Shown here: piece by piece, positions 1-11,820 of the stretch | Position numbering within the stretch: the stretch's first letter is position 1 | Layout of the letters: each line of letters begins with the position of its first letter | Origin: Flammula alnicola | Taxonomy: Eukaryota; Basidiomycota; Agaricomycetes; Agaricales; Strophariaceae | Length of the DNA: 64,000 nucleotides | Assembly: GCA_015499995.1 (NCBI GenBank) | Contig: JADNRV010000031.1 | Location: 248,001-312,000, forward strand | Direction: 5' to 3' | Notes under the pieces: generated by a model | Told to the model about the DNA's origin: nothing | What the model saw: the letters and a program-made list of their open reading frames with translations, nothing else | Database searches by the model: none | Position numbers and translations under genes: made by a program

Positions 1-44
1 TTTCTTTCTATACATGTCTGTTATAAATTTTGCCCCTGACCTAG

Positions 45-733
45 GCTTATTCCACCGTTGGCACGCCGGATTATGTGCGTTGCTAGGTTTTGCTGTTATC
101 TCCGGTGCTTATTTCCCTGTTTTCTTAGATCGCTCCAGAAGTCTTCTTGATGAAAGGCTATGGCAAGGAATGCGATTGGTGGTCTTTGGGTGCCATCTTC
201 TTCGAATGTCTGGTTGGCTATGCACCATTTTGTTCGGACAATCCAGGAGATACTTACAAGAAGATTATCGACTGGCCAAACTATCTCTACTTTCCAGAAG
301 AGGTTATATATCTCGAGAAGGAGAAGATCTCATCCGAAGGTTGGTAGTTCTCGTCTATCCGGCACGATTTATATGACTACCTCTTTGTGAATATAGTATG
401 ATGAATTGGGCTGACAAGCGCCTAACCGTGAGCCAGATCAAGTCCATCAGTTCTTTTACGGCGCAGATTGGAATTCACTCCGTCATATCGAACCTCCTTT
501 CGTTCCACATCTGCAGTCAATCACGGACACGTCTTACTTCCCAACTGATGGCCTCGATACCTTGCCCGACCAACTGGAAAAGGTGGAGGGTGTAGGCGCA
601 GAGAAGGACTTGGCTTTCTTGGGGTGCGTTTTTATTATTCTCAATTTCTCTTCTATCAATTTGACTAATATTGGTGCTTGCCTACAGATTCACATTCAAA
701 CGCTTCACTGGTGGAGCACAAGCATCGGGATAG
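45..733 (+). CDS. cbk1: NDR-family AGC kinase (Cbk1/Orb6/Cot-1 type), 3' end only
   Basis: This is the C-terminal part of an NDR kinase, the effector kinase of the morphogenesis (RAM/MOR) network; the 5' part lies outside the window. A 30-nt exon (45-74) encodes the activation segment start [10 protein letters not shown], followed by a 54-nt intron (75-128). The next exon reads [20 protein letters not shown], the APE and subdomain IX region. Further on come [21 protein letters not shown], the C-terminal hydrophobic-motif region PFVPHL / TDTSYFPTD, and an end at [14 protein letters not shown] with TAG at 731-733. The reading frame shifts twice inside exons, near 307 (after FPEEV) and near 446 (after QIKS); each is repaired by one added base. 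The family assignment rests on near-continuous match to remembered NDR kinases and is firm. Whether the breaks are real or sequence errors is open. Confidence 0.88.
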
Positions 734-1134
734 ATATCGGTGTCTATCGTTGTACAATATCTATCCCCTTTTTTCTTACCTGGAAGATGGTTTCATACCG
801 TTGATTATCTACCAATATCACAACTAATCGCAAAGCAATCACGTTCACTGTCGTTACCCCTTTTTCAAGTGACGAGAAGTTGTGAAGGTGACGTCGGCCC
901 GCCGTCCCGCTTGCTGCCGGTTTGTCGAACTTGCATGCTCCTGATGTCCTCCTGACCAGTATCTTCCACAATGAAAATGTGGGATTCTTTGCGATTTCTC
1001 AGAGAGTATAGGGTGCTCTTAATGGCCGAATTCTCCTAACCGGATCTTCAGCTCTTCCCTGCATCTGTGCCCAGAACTCTTATTGCTTGCCATTCAAAAA
1101 ACCTCTTTTCCAATCGCACCCTCTAACTTTTGAA

Positions 1135-2746
1135 ATGTCGACCACCGAGGCAGTTACAATCGCCAATGCTGAGATCTATAACCCTCGCAAGGTCTTGGAT
1201 CACCCTGAATTCAGAGTTCTGAAAGCCGGCGAGAAACCTTCGCCCGAGGCAAACCTCGCTGCTTTCTACAACCCCGCACATGAAATCCACCTCGTCGAGA
1301 AACCTCGACCTAAGCCGGGACCTGGTCAAGTTCTGCTCCACGTACGCGCCACCGGTATCTGTGGGTAAGTCTCTAGCAACTCTCCTAGACTGAAAGGATA
1401 GCATCTCACCACCTTTGCAGAAGCGATGTTCACTTCTGGCAGCATGGTCGAATTGGCGATTCCATGGTTGTAACTGATGAGGTCAGTCCTCCGCCCATTG
1501 AACGAATGAGTGCTGGAGATATATATTGCAGTGCGGCTCTGGACACGAATCCGCTGGAGAAGTCGTTGAGGTGGGTGAAGGTGTAACCCAGTGGAAAAGA
1601 GGTAAAGTAAACCCGTCGATTATTTAGAACTCTCGCGGCTTCTAACCTGATCCTATTTGTGCAGGCGACCGTGTTGCAATCGAAGCTGGCGTACCCTGTT
1701 CCCAACCTGCATGCGATGCCTGCCGTACAGGACGATACAATGCTTGCCCTGATGTAGTCTTCTTCTCGACCCCTCCATTCCATGGTAATTTCACTTAAAT
1801 TTAATCTCTTCCTGGCATATCTGACATCCTTGCTCATAGGAACTCTTACACGATGGCACTTGCACCCTGCTCAATGGCTTCATCGTCTTCCTGACTCCGT
1901 GTCCTTCGAGGAAGGTTCGCTTTGCGAGCCTCTAGCTGTAGCGTTGGCAGGCATCGAGCGTTCAGGCCTTCGTCTGGGAGACCCTCTTCTCATCTGGTAA
2001 ACTTTATATATGCGCAATCCGAAATATTTTTAATGCTAACAAGATTGTCATGGCAGCGGTGCTGGACCTATTGGCCTTGTTTCCCTCCTTTCCGCGAGAG
2101 CAGCTGGAGCAGAACCCATCGTTATCACCGATCTATTCCAGAACCGTCTCGATTTCGCGAAGAAGTTGGTTCCTGGTGTACGCACTGTCCTGATTTCGCG
2201 GAACGCTACTTCCAAGGAACAAGCAGCTCAGGTCAAAGAGGCGGCAGGAGGCCCTTTATCCGTCGCTCTGGAATGCACTGGTGTTGAGAGCAGCGTTCAT
2301 ACGGCTGTATATGTGGGTTTTGCTTATTCTCGACTTCCTGAGAAACGCCGTCGAACTGATGTGGTCTACGTAGTCGGTGAAATTCGGTGGCAAGGTCTTC
2401 ATCATTGGAGTGGGCAAGAATGAGCAAGTGGCAAGTGCACGAATCCCAATGACCGCTGCTGCCTAATAAATATCTTACAGTTCCCTTTCATGCACTTGAG
2501 TGCCAATGAAATTGACGTCAGTTTCCAATACCGCTACGCGAACCAAGTAAGTTTCGGTGAATCGCACTTGACTCGAATCTGACTTCTCTCTTCCAGTATC
2601 CGAAGGCCATTCGTCTTGTTGCTGGTGGCTTGATAAATGTCAAACCTCTTGTCACTCACAGGTTCGCACTGGAAGACGCAGTTGCTGCTTTCCACGTTGC
2701 TGCAGATCCAGCGCAAGGCGCTATCAAGGTCCAGATTCAGGACTGA
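1135..2746 (+). CDS. lad1: L-arabinitol 4-dehydrogenase (zinc-dependent medium-chain dehydrogenase)
   Basis: The enzyme oxidises L-arabinitol to L-xylulose with NAD+ in the fungal L-arabinose catabolic pathway. About eight exons join cleanly in phase. The start ATG at 1135 gives [11 protein letters not shown]; a TTG at 1087 in the same frame is less likely. Visible features are [18 protein letters not shown] (catalytic zinc Cys), [15 protein letters not shown] (zinc-ADH signature), four structural-zinc cysteines in [18 protein letters not shown], the Rossmann motif GAGPIGL, then [23 protein letters not shown] and FQYRYAN. The C-terminus ends IKVQIQD with TGA at 2744-2746. The order and wording match fungal L-arabinitol dehydrogenases better than xylitol or sorbitol dehydrogenases, but the polyol preference cannot be read from sequence alone. 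This gene shows no frame break, in contrast to its neighbours. It is convergent with the Bye1-like gene. Confidence 0.88.
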
Positions 2747-3046
2747 TCAGATCTACCTCCACCACTGTTCAAGTAATTCGATTCAATTTGTGTAACATTG
2801 CATTCGGTCTGTACATACGCAGAAGATACTCGTTTTTTTAAAAATGGTTGACTCCTTTGTCGCAATAAAGTTGACACTATGATAGGGATCATATTCAGGT
2901 CCCACCAAAACTATCGCGATGTAAAGTACAACAAGGGAAGAGTGTAGTATAATAAGAACGAAAAGAAAGGTCTGCTTAACTAGGACATAGAGATAAGTTA
3001 GACGATCCACAGCTACACAGCGCACCAAATTTCCCTATCATTTTCC

Positions 3047-6000
3047 TTACCAAGGACCGCCTTGACCCTCATTCCTTGGGCGACGAGGCCATCCAGAATC
3101 GCTCGGCCGGCGCACATTGAAATCATGTCCATCGCCACCTCGCCCTCTGCCCCTGGGTCCACCTCTTGGACCTCCTCCCCCACGATTACCAACATTTCCG
3201 CGCCAGCCGCGCTCGCCACGGTTACCACGGTCGCCTTGTGAAAATTGAGGACCACGTTGGAAGTCTCGTTCGTACTTTTGCCGCTCGTAATCTGGATAAT
3301 CTGGCCGATCATAACCTGGGCGGTCATATTCTGGCCTGTCGTACTCGAAAGAAGGGTGTTGAGGAACAGGTGGGTTGATGCCGAGTGGTGGTGGTGGTGG
3401 CTGGAATGTTGGAACATTTTGAGGAGGGTAATTTATCGGATATGTATCTGGAGGAGGTGGCATCCAAGGTTGAGCATTAGGAGGGACTGACGCATGCTGG
3501 CCCATTGGAGGTGTTGGAATGTGATGTGAGGGTGGCCGATTCAGATTATGCAAAGGCGGTTGCCCAACAGTGGGAGTGGGTGAGGTAGAGGAGGCAACTG
3601 TATTTGGCTTGTCGAGGCCAGGGTTCTAAGTACTTCCTGAAGTTGCTCAGGCGTCAGAGATGCTACCTCTGCAGCAAGGGCGTCAGGCGCAATCGGTAGA
3701 CCTGCATTGACGGGGGAAGGGAGGAGGAGGAGCACCACGAGGCGGCATTTGAGGTACAGGAGGGGGGGTTATATACGTAGGAATGTTCATTGGAGGTGTT
3801 TGATTCATCGGCGGTGTTTGAGATGGTTGGAGCACGCCAGGCAAAACAGTCAACTTCCCTTTGTTCAGGATCCAAATGCCTAGCAAATAATCTCTGCTCC
3901 GTGTCTGCGGCAACTTCAGTTCATCGAGCAATTCCACAAACTCAGGCAGCGATTCAGTCTGAAGCAAAGGATCATGTACAGTTCACGGCCCGGGTGATAG
4001 TCCTTTGGCCTACTTCCCCATGGGAACACCAGACCATGGCGACTAATATAGATAAGCAAGTCAATGATCGATGAGTAAATATGCATGGATATAAGTAAAG
4101 AATGTCCATACCTTTTTGAAATTAAGAAATTGCAGAAAATCTTGAAGTCTTCCTCATTTTCCTGTGAGGCAGGGACGAAAGCCGCAGCGTACAACTCTTT
4201 GGTGGCATTCAGCCGCATTTGCAAGAGGTATTTGACTGAATTCTCAACAGGGACGCGGCCTTCGATCCTGAGCTGTTCCGAAGGGAATAGCGTTTTCCAG
4301 AGCGGTGAATCTGGAGGCAGAGGTCGACCAGCAATTTGTCGTGCAACAAGGCAAGTCTCTTGAGGAACGGTTGAATCCAAAGGCATCGTAATCTACGTAA
4401 TATCCATTTGGTCAGTTATCGATATCCATACTGAAGAAGAGGGCTTACCTTTCCAGTCCAAACTTGAGGAAGGTTTTCGACGTCTCGCGGAGGAATTGGA
4501 GTAACGATTAGTTCATCCAGTGCATCGTTATCCTTCTCTTCCAAAAACATATCAAATCTTGATCATCGGCCTCGACACTCTCCAATTCCATGCATCATCT
4601 TTGTCGCTTCCATCGGCATGTAGTTCCTCTGTGGAAGTAGTTGGAAGAACAGGCGCAGGCTCGATTGTCGTGGATTCAGTGGTGGACGGTTCCTCCTTTG
4701 TCGCATTCCACAGAGAGTTCAGGTCGAACGAAGCACCACGCTGCCTTTCTGGTCGAGCTGCAAATGGTGATATTCCCGTAGGTGTTGCTGAAATTGGGCT
4801 TGGAAAAGAAATGTCGGTTGGCGAGGATACAAAGTTGGGTCCCAAGGCCGGTTGAGGTGGGGCAGTAATGGATGACGTAGCAGGCTCTTGTTCGTCGTCA
4901 ATGTTAATAAGATCCGCCAGGTTTAACTCGGGCTCCGTATTGATGAGGTCAGACGGCATCTGCATGTATAACTGTGGTCTGGAGACAGCGCCTGTGAAGT
5001 CGTTAGGCCCGGTAGCCGTAGGCGACATAGCATGGACAGGAACTGGCGGAGGCCCTCCCCAGGGTTGCTCGCTAGCCGTCGGACTCTGCTGTACGGTAGG
5101 AGACTCAGGTGGCACAGACATCGAAGCTGTCCTTTGTCTTTGTGAAGTCCTCAGACGCGCCATGCGCTCCCTCTCTCTGCGCTCATCCTCCTGCTGCTCG
5201 CGTTCTTTGTGGATTTCAATCTCACGCGCACTCGCCACCTCGCCATTCACATCCTCGATGTCCTGCAGACCTTTATGCGTGATCTTTGCACGCGGCACGG
5301 TAGACTTCAGCAGAATCGAGTGCTCGAGCGCCTCTTTCTCGGCAAGCTTGATGGACTGCTTCGTCTCCTCGTCTGCTAGGTCAGTTGAGGACATCAGCGC
5401 AATCTCTCTCGGAGAAATATTTCCAGATGTAATGCGTTGATGAATAATGACACGGTCAACTTTGCTAAGGTTAAACTGCAGCATCCGAAAACGCTCCCTA
5501 CATTTGCAAAAGAATAGGGAAAAAGAACAGAAAGTCAGCGTATATTATATCGAAAAGTAAATCAATGAGGATGGTGACGCACTTATATTTCCCTCCTGCG
5601 TGAGGATGGCCAGCCTTATCCGGTTCAGAATAAATTTCGAATACACAATCCTCGAGATCCTTCGAGAACTGGAGTGATTCCTTTATCAGGGCTTCCTTTT
5701 CCTCGTCACTGAGCTCCTCCAGCTTCTTGCTGATAATTGTCGTGTTTCCGTCCTTTTGATCCTCTTCCACGTCCATGTCTTCTGCTTTGGTTTCACTATC
5801 GCGACTGACAGGGACACGGGCATTTGGGTACCGCAAAAAGACGTCTCTGAAAAGCTCCTCTAACTTCCCCAAACAGTACTTTCGCACTGGATCATCGGTA
5901 GCTGTATGCTCATGACTGTCTCCTGACCTCTTCTTTTTGGGTGGGGGTGGGGAAGAAGACCGAGCCACGTTCCTCGCCTTCCGCTTTAAACGTCCTTGGG

Positions 6001-7425
6001 CACTAGGTGACGGGGACGTCGAGATGTTACCGCGACTCAGCCGTCGTTTTCCGGCTTCGGCAACAGTATCGGAAGCCGAGACGGTAGAAAGTCGACGCAA
6101 ACGTCCATGCCGCTGTGTGGGCCAAATAGAATGAGGGAGGTCCCGGTGAGCCGGACGAAGTGAGACCAGTTGAACAGCATGGACGTACCTTATCTGTGGT
6201 TTGCTCCTGCTCAAGATGCCCCGCCTTATCCTCGACATACTCATCCTCACTACTCGAGCTCTCCTCCGACTCATCTTTGGGCTCTGGAGTTCTCTTGCTT
6301 GCTTTTAGCGCCACTGTCCGTCTGGCCACGATGGACGATTCGTCACCCGAGTCCTCCTCGATAGCCTGATCGCCTTCCCATACCACTGGATGAAAGAATA
6401 GATAAGTCAGTGCCCATTGAACAAAATGAGCCGACGAAGGGAAAAGGGCGTGGTAATAACAAGAACACGAAGCCATGCTCCGCTCTGTACGGTGTCACTG
6501 TGCCGTCTGGCCGCTATACCTCGGGTGTATCAGGCACACATGTGCAAGGTGAAAACACTCATACAGGTCTTTAAACAAGCGGTACCAGCGTAGCGCAGAC
6601 TCTGAGAGCATATATGACTATGACTGACGTAGCAGGCACTTGGGGCGATATCCTATCGCATCGTACAGAGCGGGCGTTTGTCTTCGTATCAAAAAAGGGA
6701 TGCAATGAATGAACAACGCAGAATGCAGACAGCAAATGTCACGACCATCCTCAGACAAAAAAGTTACAGAGACAGGACATTGTTTCTTCTCCCCGAAAAA
6801 AGGAAAAACTACAGATGGCAGGTGGGAGGTGGGCGTACAGGTCACGCCAGTATATAAGTAAGAAAGTGGGACAATCCACTCACTAGCTGAACGACGTCCA
6901 GTCGCTGTGGTACATGTGGGGCATATATATACATCTAGTTCACAGACAGAAGGGGTCAGTTAATGATGGAAAAGAAAGAAAAACAAGTGACTTACTAATT
7001 TCCTCCGCCTCTGGCTCGCTCATATCCACACATGTAAAATGATACCTGAATCCATAAAGTCAGATCGCCATTTCCATACATAAAAGCAAAAAAAAAGCAA
7101 CACACCAAATCCTGCATTCAGAGCAGTAAATCATGGGCGACCCGTCATCGCCCTTTGAGCACGTACAATCGACAGTGTGAAGTGAGTCCTGTGCTTTATG
7201 CTTTCTGGCCTTGATCTTCTTGTATCCTGTGCCCGAGATCGCGGAAGGAATGGCGACGGACGACCTCACATTCTCCTTCCCGTTCCCATTACGCGAATCC
7301 ACGTCCATATCATCAGACGGCATGTGCTTCTGTGCATGTCCACGACTTTTGGATCTCGTCTGCGATATCGCCGCCGCAGAACCCTTGGTGGACACACTAG
7401 CTCGTGTTCTTGCTCGAGTGCTCAT
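3047..7425 (-). CDS. bye1: Bye1-like transcription elongation factor (PHD, TFIIS central, SPOC domains)
   Basis: Bye1-type proteins bind RNA polymerase II through a TFIIS-like central domain and read histone H3 methylation through a PHD finger. The start at 7425 gives MSTRARTRAS. The PHD finger is spread over three exons: CTCSKGDDGSPMIYCSECRIW, YHFTCVDMSEPEAEE, then YICPTC (about 7150-6885). The TFIIS_M domain runs from about VRKYCLGKLEELFRDVF to KVDRVIIHQRITSGN (about 5895-5400). The SPOC domain starts near VWTGKITMPLD and includes GLVFPWGSRPKDYHPG (about 4450-3850). A proline-rich and RG/GGP-rich tail ends GQGGPW. An intron of about 498 nt (6386-6883) is roughly nine times the local norm; its splice phase is consistent. 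Two compensating frame shifts occur near 3705 and 3625, bracketing a stretch reading LTPEQLQEVLR. A CACGTG lies 110 bp upstream of the start. Confidence 0.85.
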
Positions 7426-7534
7426 TATAGGGTCAGTGACTGAAAAAAGAGGGGGGAAATCGGGTGGACACAAAATGTCGATGATGTCGATGACTTCGCT
7501 GTTGTGGCTTGCTTGAGACACGCAGTTTTCCCAC

Positions 7535-7540
7535 CACGTG
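7535..7540. promoter_or_regulatory. CACGTG hexamer upstream of the Bye1-like gene
   Basis: A palindromic E-box core sits 110 bp upstream of the Bye1-like start. bHLH factors such as Cbf1/Pho4 types bind this hexamer in fungi. Similar hexamers lie at comparable distances before Pol32, Pif1 and the RING gene. Confidence 0.35.
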
Positions 7541-7807
7541 ATCCGGAACTTCGTGTACACTCACTGCAGTGTATTATGAGTTCGTTGGACTGTCCAATGA
7601 CCTGAACGAACCCAAACATTGAACTGACAGTCCCAAAATCTTTTATCACAATAATCTGACAACACGACTGTCTACTTGAAGACTTGGATCTATGCCGCAC
7701 ATCGCTAATATCAGCGTCGCATTTCCCTGCACTTGGCACTTTTGACATCAATGAATCCGGCGAATGTTCTGAGCGACTCTGCAGCGGAATTCAAAGAGGC
7801 ATTCGAA

Positions 7808-7827
7808 CTTGAACTTGAACTTCAAAG
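7808..7827 (+). repeat. Short GAACTT/GAACTTGAA tandem repeat
   Basis: Three consecutive 6-nt units of the GAACTT type in the region between the Bye1-like and secreted-protein genes. A similar but longer GAAGCTT array is present at about 53.77 kb. Confidence 0.6.
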
Positions 7828-8207
7828 TTTAAAGCCTGAAAACCAACAGGACGGATAAGCTGGATGTCTTTACTGCTTGGACACTATTGTTCAATGGTCA
7901 ATATTAGAATTTAGGAGCCTTTTCATCAGGTCCGCATCAATCCCGATTCGAATTTAGTCCCTTATTCATACTATACATTTCAAGCTCTGTATATATACAA
8001 ATCGATTGTCATTTGTAAGCATATGGTCGGCTTAAAGAGCGTGTATTACGCCCCATATACATGGCATTGTAGACGGTTATTACCTGGCCTGCGCTTCCAA
8101 GCTTTTCTAGCTATGAGGTTCATTCACAGGAAAGTAAGCGAGACTCTTGTTGACTTTGGATGTGGACAACGACCACTGATAGCGAAAGGCCCAGGGGCAG
8201 AAAGGGG

Positions 8208-8266
8208 CCCTTATGAGGTTCCTGACGCCCTTATGAAGTTCCTGAGCCGTTATGAAGTTCCTGGAG
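8208..8266 (+). repeat. 20-nt minisatellite, three copies
   Basis: Three imperfect units of about 20 nt, each with the core TTATGARGTTCCTG, lie head to tail about 180-240 bp upstream of the secreted-protein start codon. Units are at 8208-8227, 8228-8246 and 8247-8266. Confidence 0.75.
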
Positions 8267-8445
8267 CCGCAATCAAATTACGAAGGAACTTACCGCCTGA
8301 TAGGATATAACGCGCCGTTGAAGTTTTCATAACCTAGCTCCTGCTCCCTCCATCTTCGAGTTCTCGACTTTCGATAGTGTGGTATTTCCCCTTATTTCCC
8401 TCAACTCGTATTTCCCCCAATAACCTCCAGAAAACCGTCGCCATA

Positions 8446-9205
8446 ATGAGACTCACCGTCTTTTTCTCCGTCGTTTTCTTGGGTCTTGCTATTGGAGTTG
8501 TCAACGCGCAAGCCCAACCACGCTCCGCGCACAACACGCTCCACCACATCTCGCGGGCAGAATTAACTGCTCGGGAGGCAAATCCTGAGCTTTTCCGTAA
8601 GCGCGATTCAGGAAGTCCCTCGCCAAGCGGCAGTCCTGGCGGTGGTAACATCTGTGACTTCACCGCGCCAGCTAGGCGCGACACCGCAGTGGCAGAACAA
8701 GTGCTGACTGCGGCAGAAATGGCGGCTTTCTTGATGGGTAGAGGTTCATTTATCTCGTAAACATCCTATTCATCCTGGTGTAAACGTGTATTAATCCTCT
8801 CTGTTTCATTTAGTTCCAATGGTACTCAATACATAGACGAGGAATATGCGGAGACACTGCGACGAGCAGCGAACTCGCATAGAGGATTTTATCATCGAGT
8901 CTACAATGTCGTAAAGGATAGCCTCGGCAATAAGCTCCTAGAGATCTCTATCCCACACTACAAAAAGTGGAAGAGCACTCTGGCTCACGGCGAACTGGTA
9001 TACTTGTCTTCCTCGTAAGTTGCCCTTTAACTTCACGCGGCATATCTTTGACTGACTAATCCATTCGATATGTAGGACTGGCATCCGTGCTCAAGACATT
9101 GACAAATTGGAACAAAATCTCATCGCAGATCCAGCCTTCACTGATATTCAAGTTCACGGCTTCCGCATTTCCCGGAAATTCTTCGAGGTCGCGACCTCCT
9201 ATTAA
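8446..9205 (+). CDS. Small secreted protein with dibasic processing sites
   Basis: I do not recognise a family. Three exons join in phase to a protein of about 212 residues. Introns are 8757-8813 (GTAAAC...TTTAG) and one starting near 9014. The N-terminus MRLTVFFSVVFLGLAIGVVNA is a typical signal peptide, with likely cleavage near residue 21. RKR at residues 51-53 and RR at 77-78 are Kex2-type dibasic sites, separated by a Gly/Ser/Pro-rich stretch, so the mature part may begin after them. The C-terminal half is charged, with motifs RAANSHRGFYHRVYNVVKD and IPHYKKWKSTLAHGEL, and ends FFEVATSY. The start ATG at 8446 is the one that gives the signal peptide. An extracellular role is inferred only from the signal peptide. 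Confidence 0.7.
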
Positions 9206-10059
9206 AACCAGAGACGCTCGCGCTCGTCGTCAAGGATTGCAGGTCTGAAACCGACGATTTTCTGCTCCTTTATTTCGCCTTATCTTTAGTATTTCTGGTA
9301 CGCGAACACAATTGAGTTATCTGTTTTTGGGTTTAGACTATTAGATGGACCCGGACTTTTTACGTGAATTTCTCTCTCAAAATTATATATCTGACGCCAG
9401 GAAGTCATATGATAACACTCGCCTTCTACGTGCGGCCTTCGCGCCCATTCCTGCCCGTTCTGCGTTGCAGTTGCAATGATGCGTGCCATCGCTCCTCCCT
9501 CTGCCCTGATTCAGTCAGCTCGGCCTATTTGGGCCGGCACGCAATTGATGGATGCGCCACACAATGCCCCATCATGCGTCAAGCTTCAAGGGTCATTGGT
9601 CCGTATCATTCCTATTAGTACAGTAGTAGGAAGAGAACAGATGTAGCTGACAATGGATATACAATTCTTCAAGTCTCCATTTCTGGTCCGTATAATAATG
9701 GTTTTTGTAAAAGAGTAGAAAATGTTCAAGACGAGAAAGAGAGAATGTCCGTGACGAGAAACATAAAGTTCGCAAATTCTACCATCCTGTTTACAGTGGT
9801 AATGATAAAACGTAACTGTAAAAGGGTGAGAAAGCTAAGTCCGAGTCCTATGGATAAGGGGAGGAAAACCCCAGGTAATGTCACGGTTACAAGAGGAAAA
9901 GGTTCTGTGTAAAGCGGTGCTCGAGTTACACAACTTATTAGAAAATATTACTGACTCACAACTTCAGAAGCTGGGAAACTATTATTCATATTATAGGCTT
10001 CAATGTCTCCAACAAAAAAGATAGAATTCTATCGCCAAACCGATGCACGTTAGCAGTTT

Positions 10060-11163
10060 CTTTGCTGCTAAATATATGAGACATACTGCGTGGACATCAT
10101 AGGCAATGACTGTAGGAGGCTGAGAACCGTCGTTGTTGATCCATTGAGCTTATATTAATAGATTGAACAGATCAATTCCTCGAATCATTTTAAAGAGAAA
10201 TGACAATTAACCACGGATACCTTTTAGCTGACGATTGGTTTTATCGACGGACCAGATAGCGGATTCCACGTAGACCTGCCTTGCAGAAGGAACCACAGGA
10301 TGTGCCCCTGGTGGGGCTAATCATGGCTTATGAGTACTACGGCGACAATGACAATATTGGCCTGCATGACTTACTTAACTCCACATTGGTGAAACTCACG
10401 ACGCTATCGCCAAACAAATGAGAATGCGGGATATCCCATGAATAAAAAGGAGATATACCTACGAATGCCCGGCTTAAGTGATGGTATGGAAGCCGTCGAG
10501 GAGCTCCCTGCTCCAACGTAAAAAGGGCAGGAAAGGTCGGATTCTGATTAGGTATGTTTTGTTAAATGCGCCACATTGTTTGGTATGAGAGACTCGCACA
10601 GTGGCTAATATGTTAATTTGCGTGGGTCGCAATGCGTTGAAAGTTAATTCAACAAGCAAATCTTTATCAGACCCAAGGAAGTTGACTCCGCTTCTGCGAA
10701 GAGGTCGGTACTTCGCTCAGTGTCCTCGGAGTGAAATTGAAATTGAATGCGCACATAGTCCCAGGTATTTCCAAGTTTCTTACATGCCCAAGACTACTGT
10801 CGTTCAGCTTACTGCGAAGTTCGAGTCGACCAGTCAATCTAGAGAAGAGTGAATACGGCTCAAAATAGGAAAGAAAGCAGGTATCATACTTGACTGGAGG
10901 AAATGGCGATGGGGATGGGGACACGCGTGAACCTAATACGCGATGCTAGGTAGATATTTTACGATTCGTTGTGAAGATAAATTGGTACAGTACGTTGCAC
11001 AGGAGTCGGGCCGTCCCTGGCTGCCACTATTTCTTCAGAAACTCCGGGGGATTGGGAGGGAGACCGCGTGCGAGTCTTTGAGCATTGGTCTCTGAAAAGG
11101 AGAAGCGACCACCCATCCAGCGAAAAGCCCAACAATCAGAAGAAAGGACAAGTTGTTAATCAT
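10060..11163 (-). pseudogene. Fragmented secreted-protein gene
   Basis: Reading the minus strand from 11163 gives MINNLSFLLIVGLFAGWVVA followed by SPFQRPMLKDSHAVSLPIP, a convincing signal peptide and early mature sequence, then a stop. Downstream, three exons join across two GT...AG introns in consistent phase: GDSVVSFTNVEL, then TPPGAHPVVPSARQVYVESA / IWSVDKTNRQLK, then AQWINNDGSQPPTVIAYD. The splice joins (A+CC giving Thr and G+CT giving Ala) preserve the frame. The middle part (10.45-11.0 kb) could not be assembled. I do not recognise the family; the WSVD...QWIN.DGS pattern resembles a motif seen in small secreted agaric proteins, from memory only. It could be an eroded gene or an intact one broken by sequence errors. 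Confidence 0.4.
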
Positions 11164-11224
11164 ATCTGGGTCAATTAGTGAAAGGGAAATGTAGGCAGAG
11201 CCAGGGGGAAATCATGAATTCAAT

Positions 11225-11820
11225 GTGAAGGCAGGTTTTATCGGAGGTCTTTGTCAATTTGCCACCCGAAGGGACCGGTCCAGCCAACCCCAAAGACATT
11301 TGCAAGACTTGGATGGATGTAAAGCCGGCGTCCTTGTTTAATCATAGCCATCAGCGATGTATACGGCAGGAGAGTGTCAGAACGAGTATCTCAAAGGAAC
11401 GTGTTTCGCACATGTTCTAGATGCTATGAATACCACTCAAGCCAGATAAGAAATGCCATCTACGACGATGACGTGATGTCCAACATACATCGGGATTGCA
11501 GCGGAAGAAATCTAAAAGGTCCAGGAAGAACTCGAATTAAAGAAGAAAGAATTCGGAAAGGCCACACTCTTGAAGACCAATATGCAGGAGGCAGTCAAAC
11601 GAGGCTCATACGTCGAATCGAGGGCCGTTAAGGAGATAGCAGGGGTATAACAAAGGATCGGATGACCTGGGGGCCAGCTGGTGAAGATATTTATCATGCA
11701 AGTTCCGGGCGAAGTCACGGTTATTTCAGAGATGCACGCTGATTCCGGAAGCTTACATAAACAATACACTTTGAAGGTTTTCTATGGCTCCAATGTACTC
11801 GTATCACATAAGTAAGCCTA
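11225..11820 (+). pseudogene. Coding-like relic of unknown function
   Basis: Several plus-strand segments read like protein but in different frames. About 11245-11350 reads EVFVNLPPEGTGPANPKD then ICKTWMDVKPASLF. From about 11354 it reads YTAGECQNEYLKGTCFAHVL. From about 11519 it reads VQEELELKKKEFGKATLLKT followed by NMQEAVKRGSYVESRAVKEI, a predicted coiled coil. From about 11680 it reads VKIFIMQVPGEVTVISEMHA. One added base near 11350 would join the first two. No start codon or family is identified. Confidence 0.28.
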
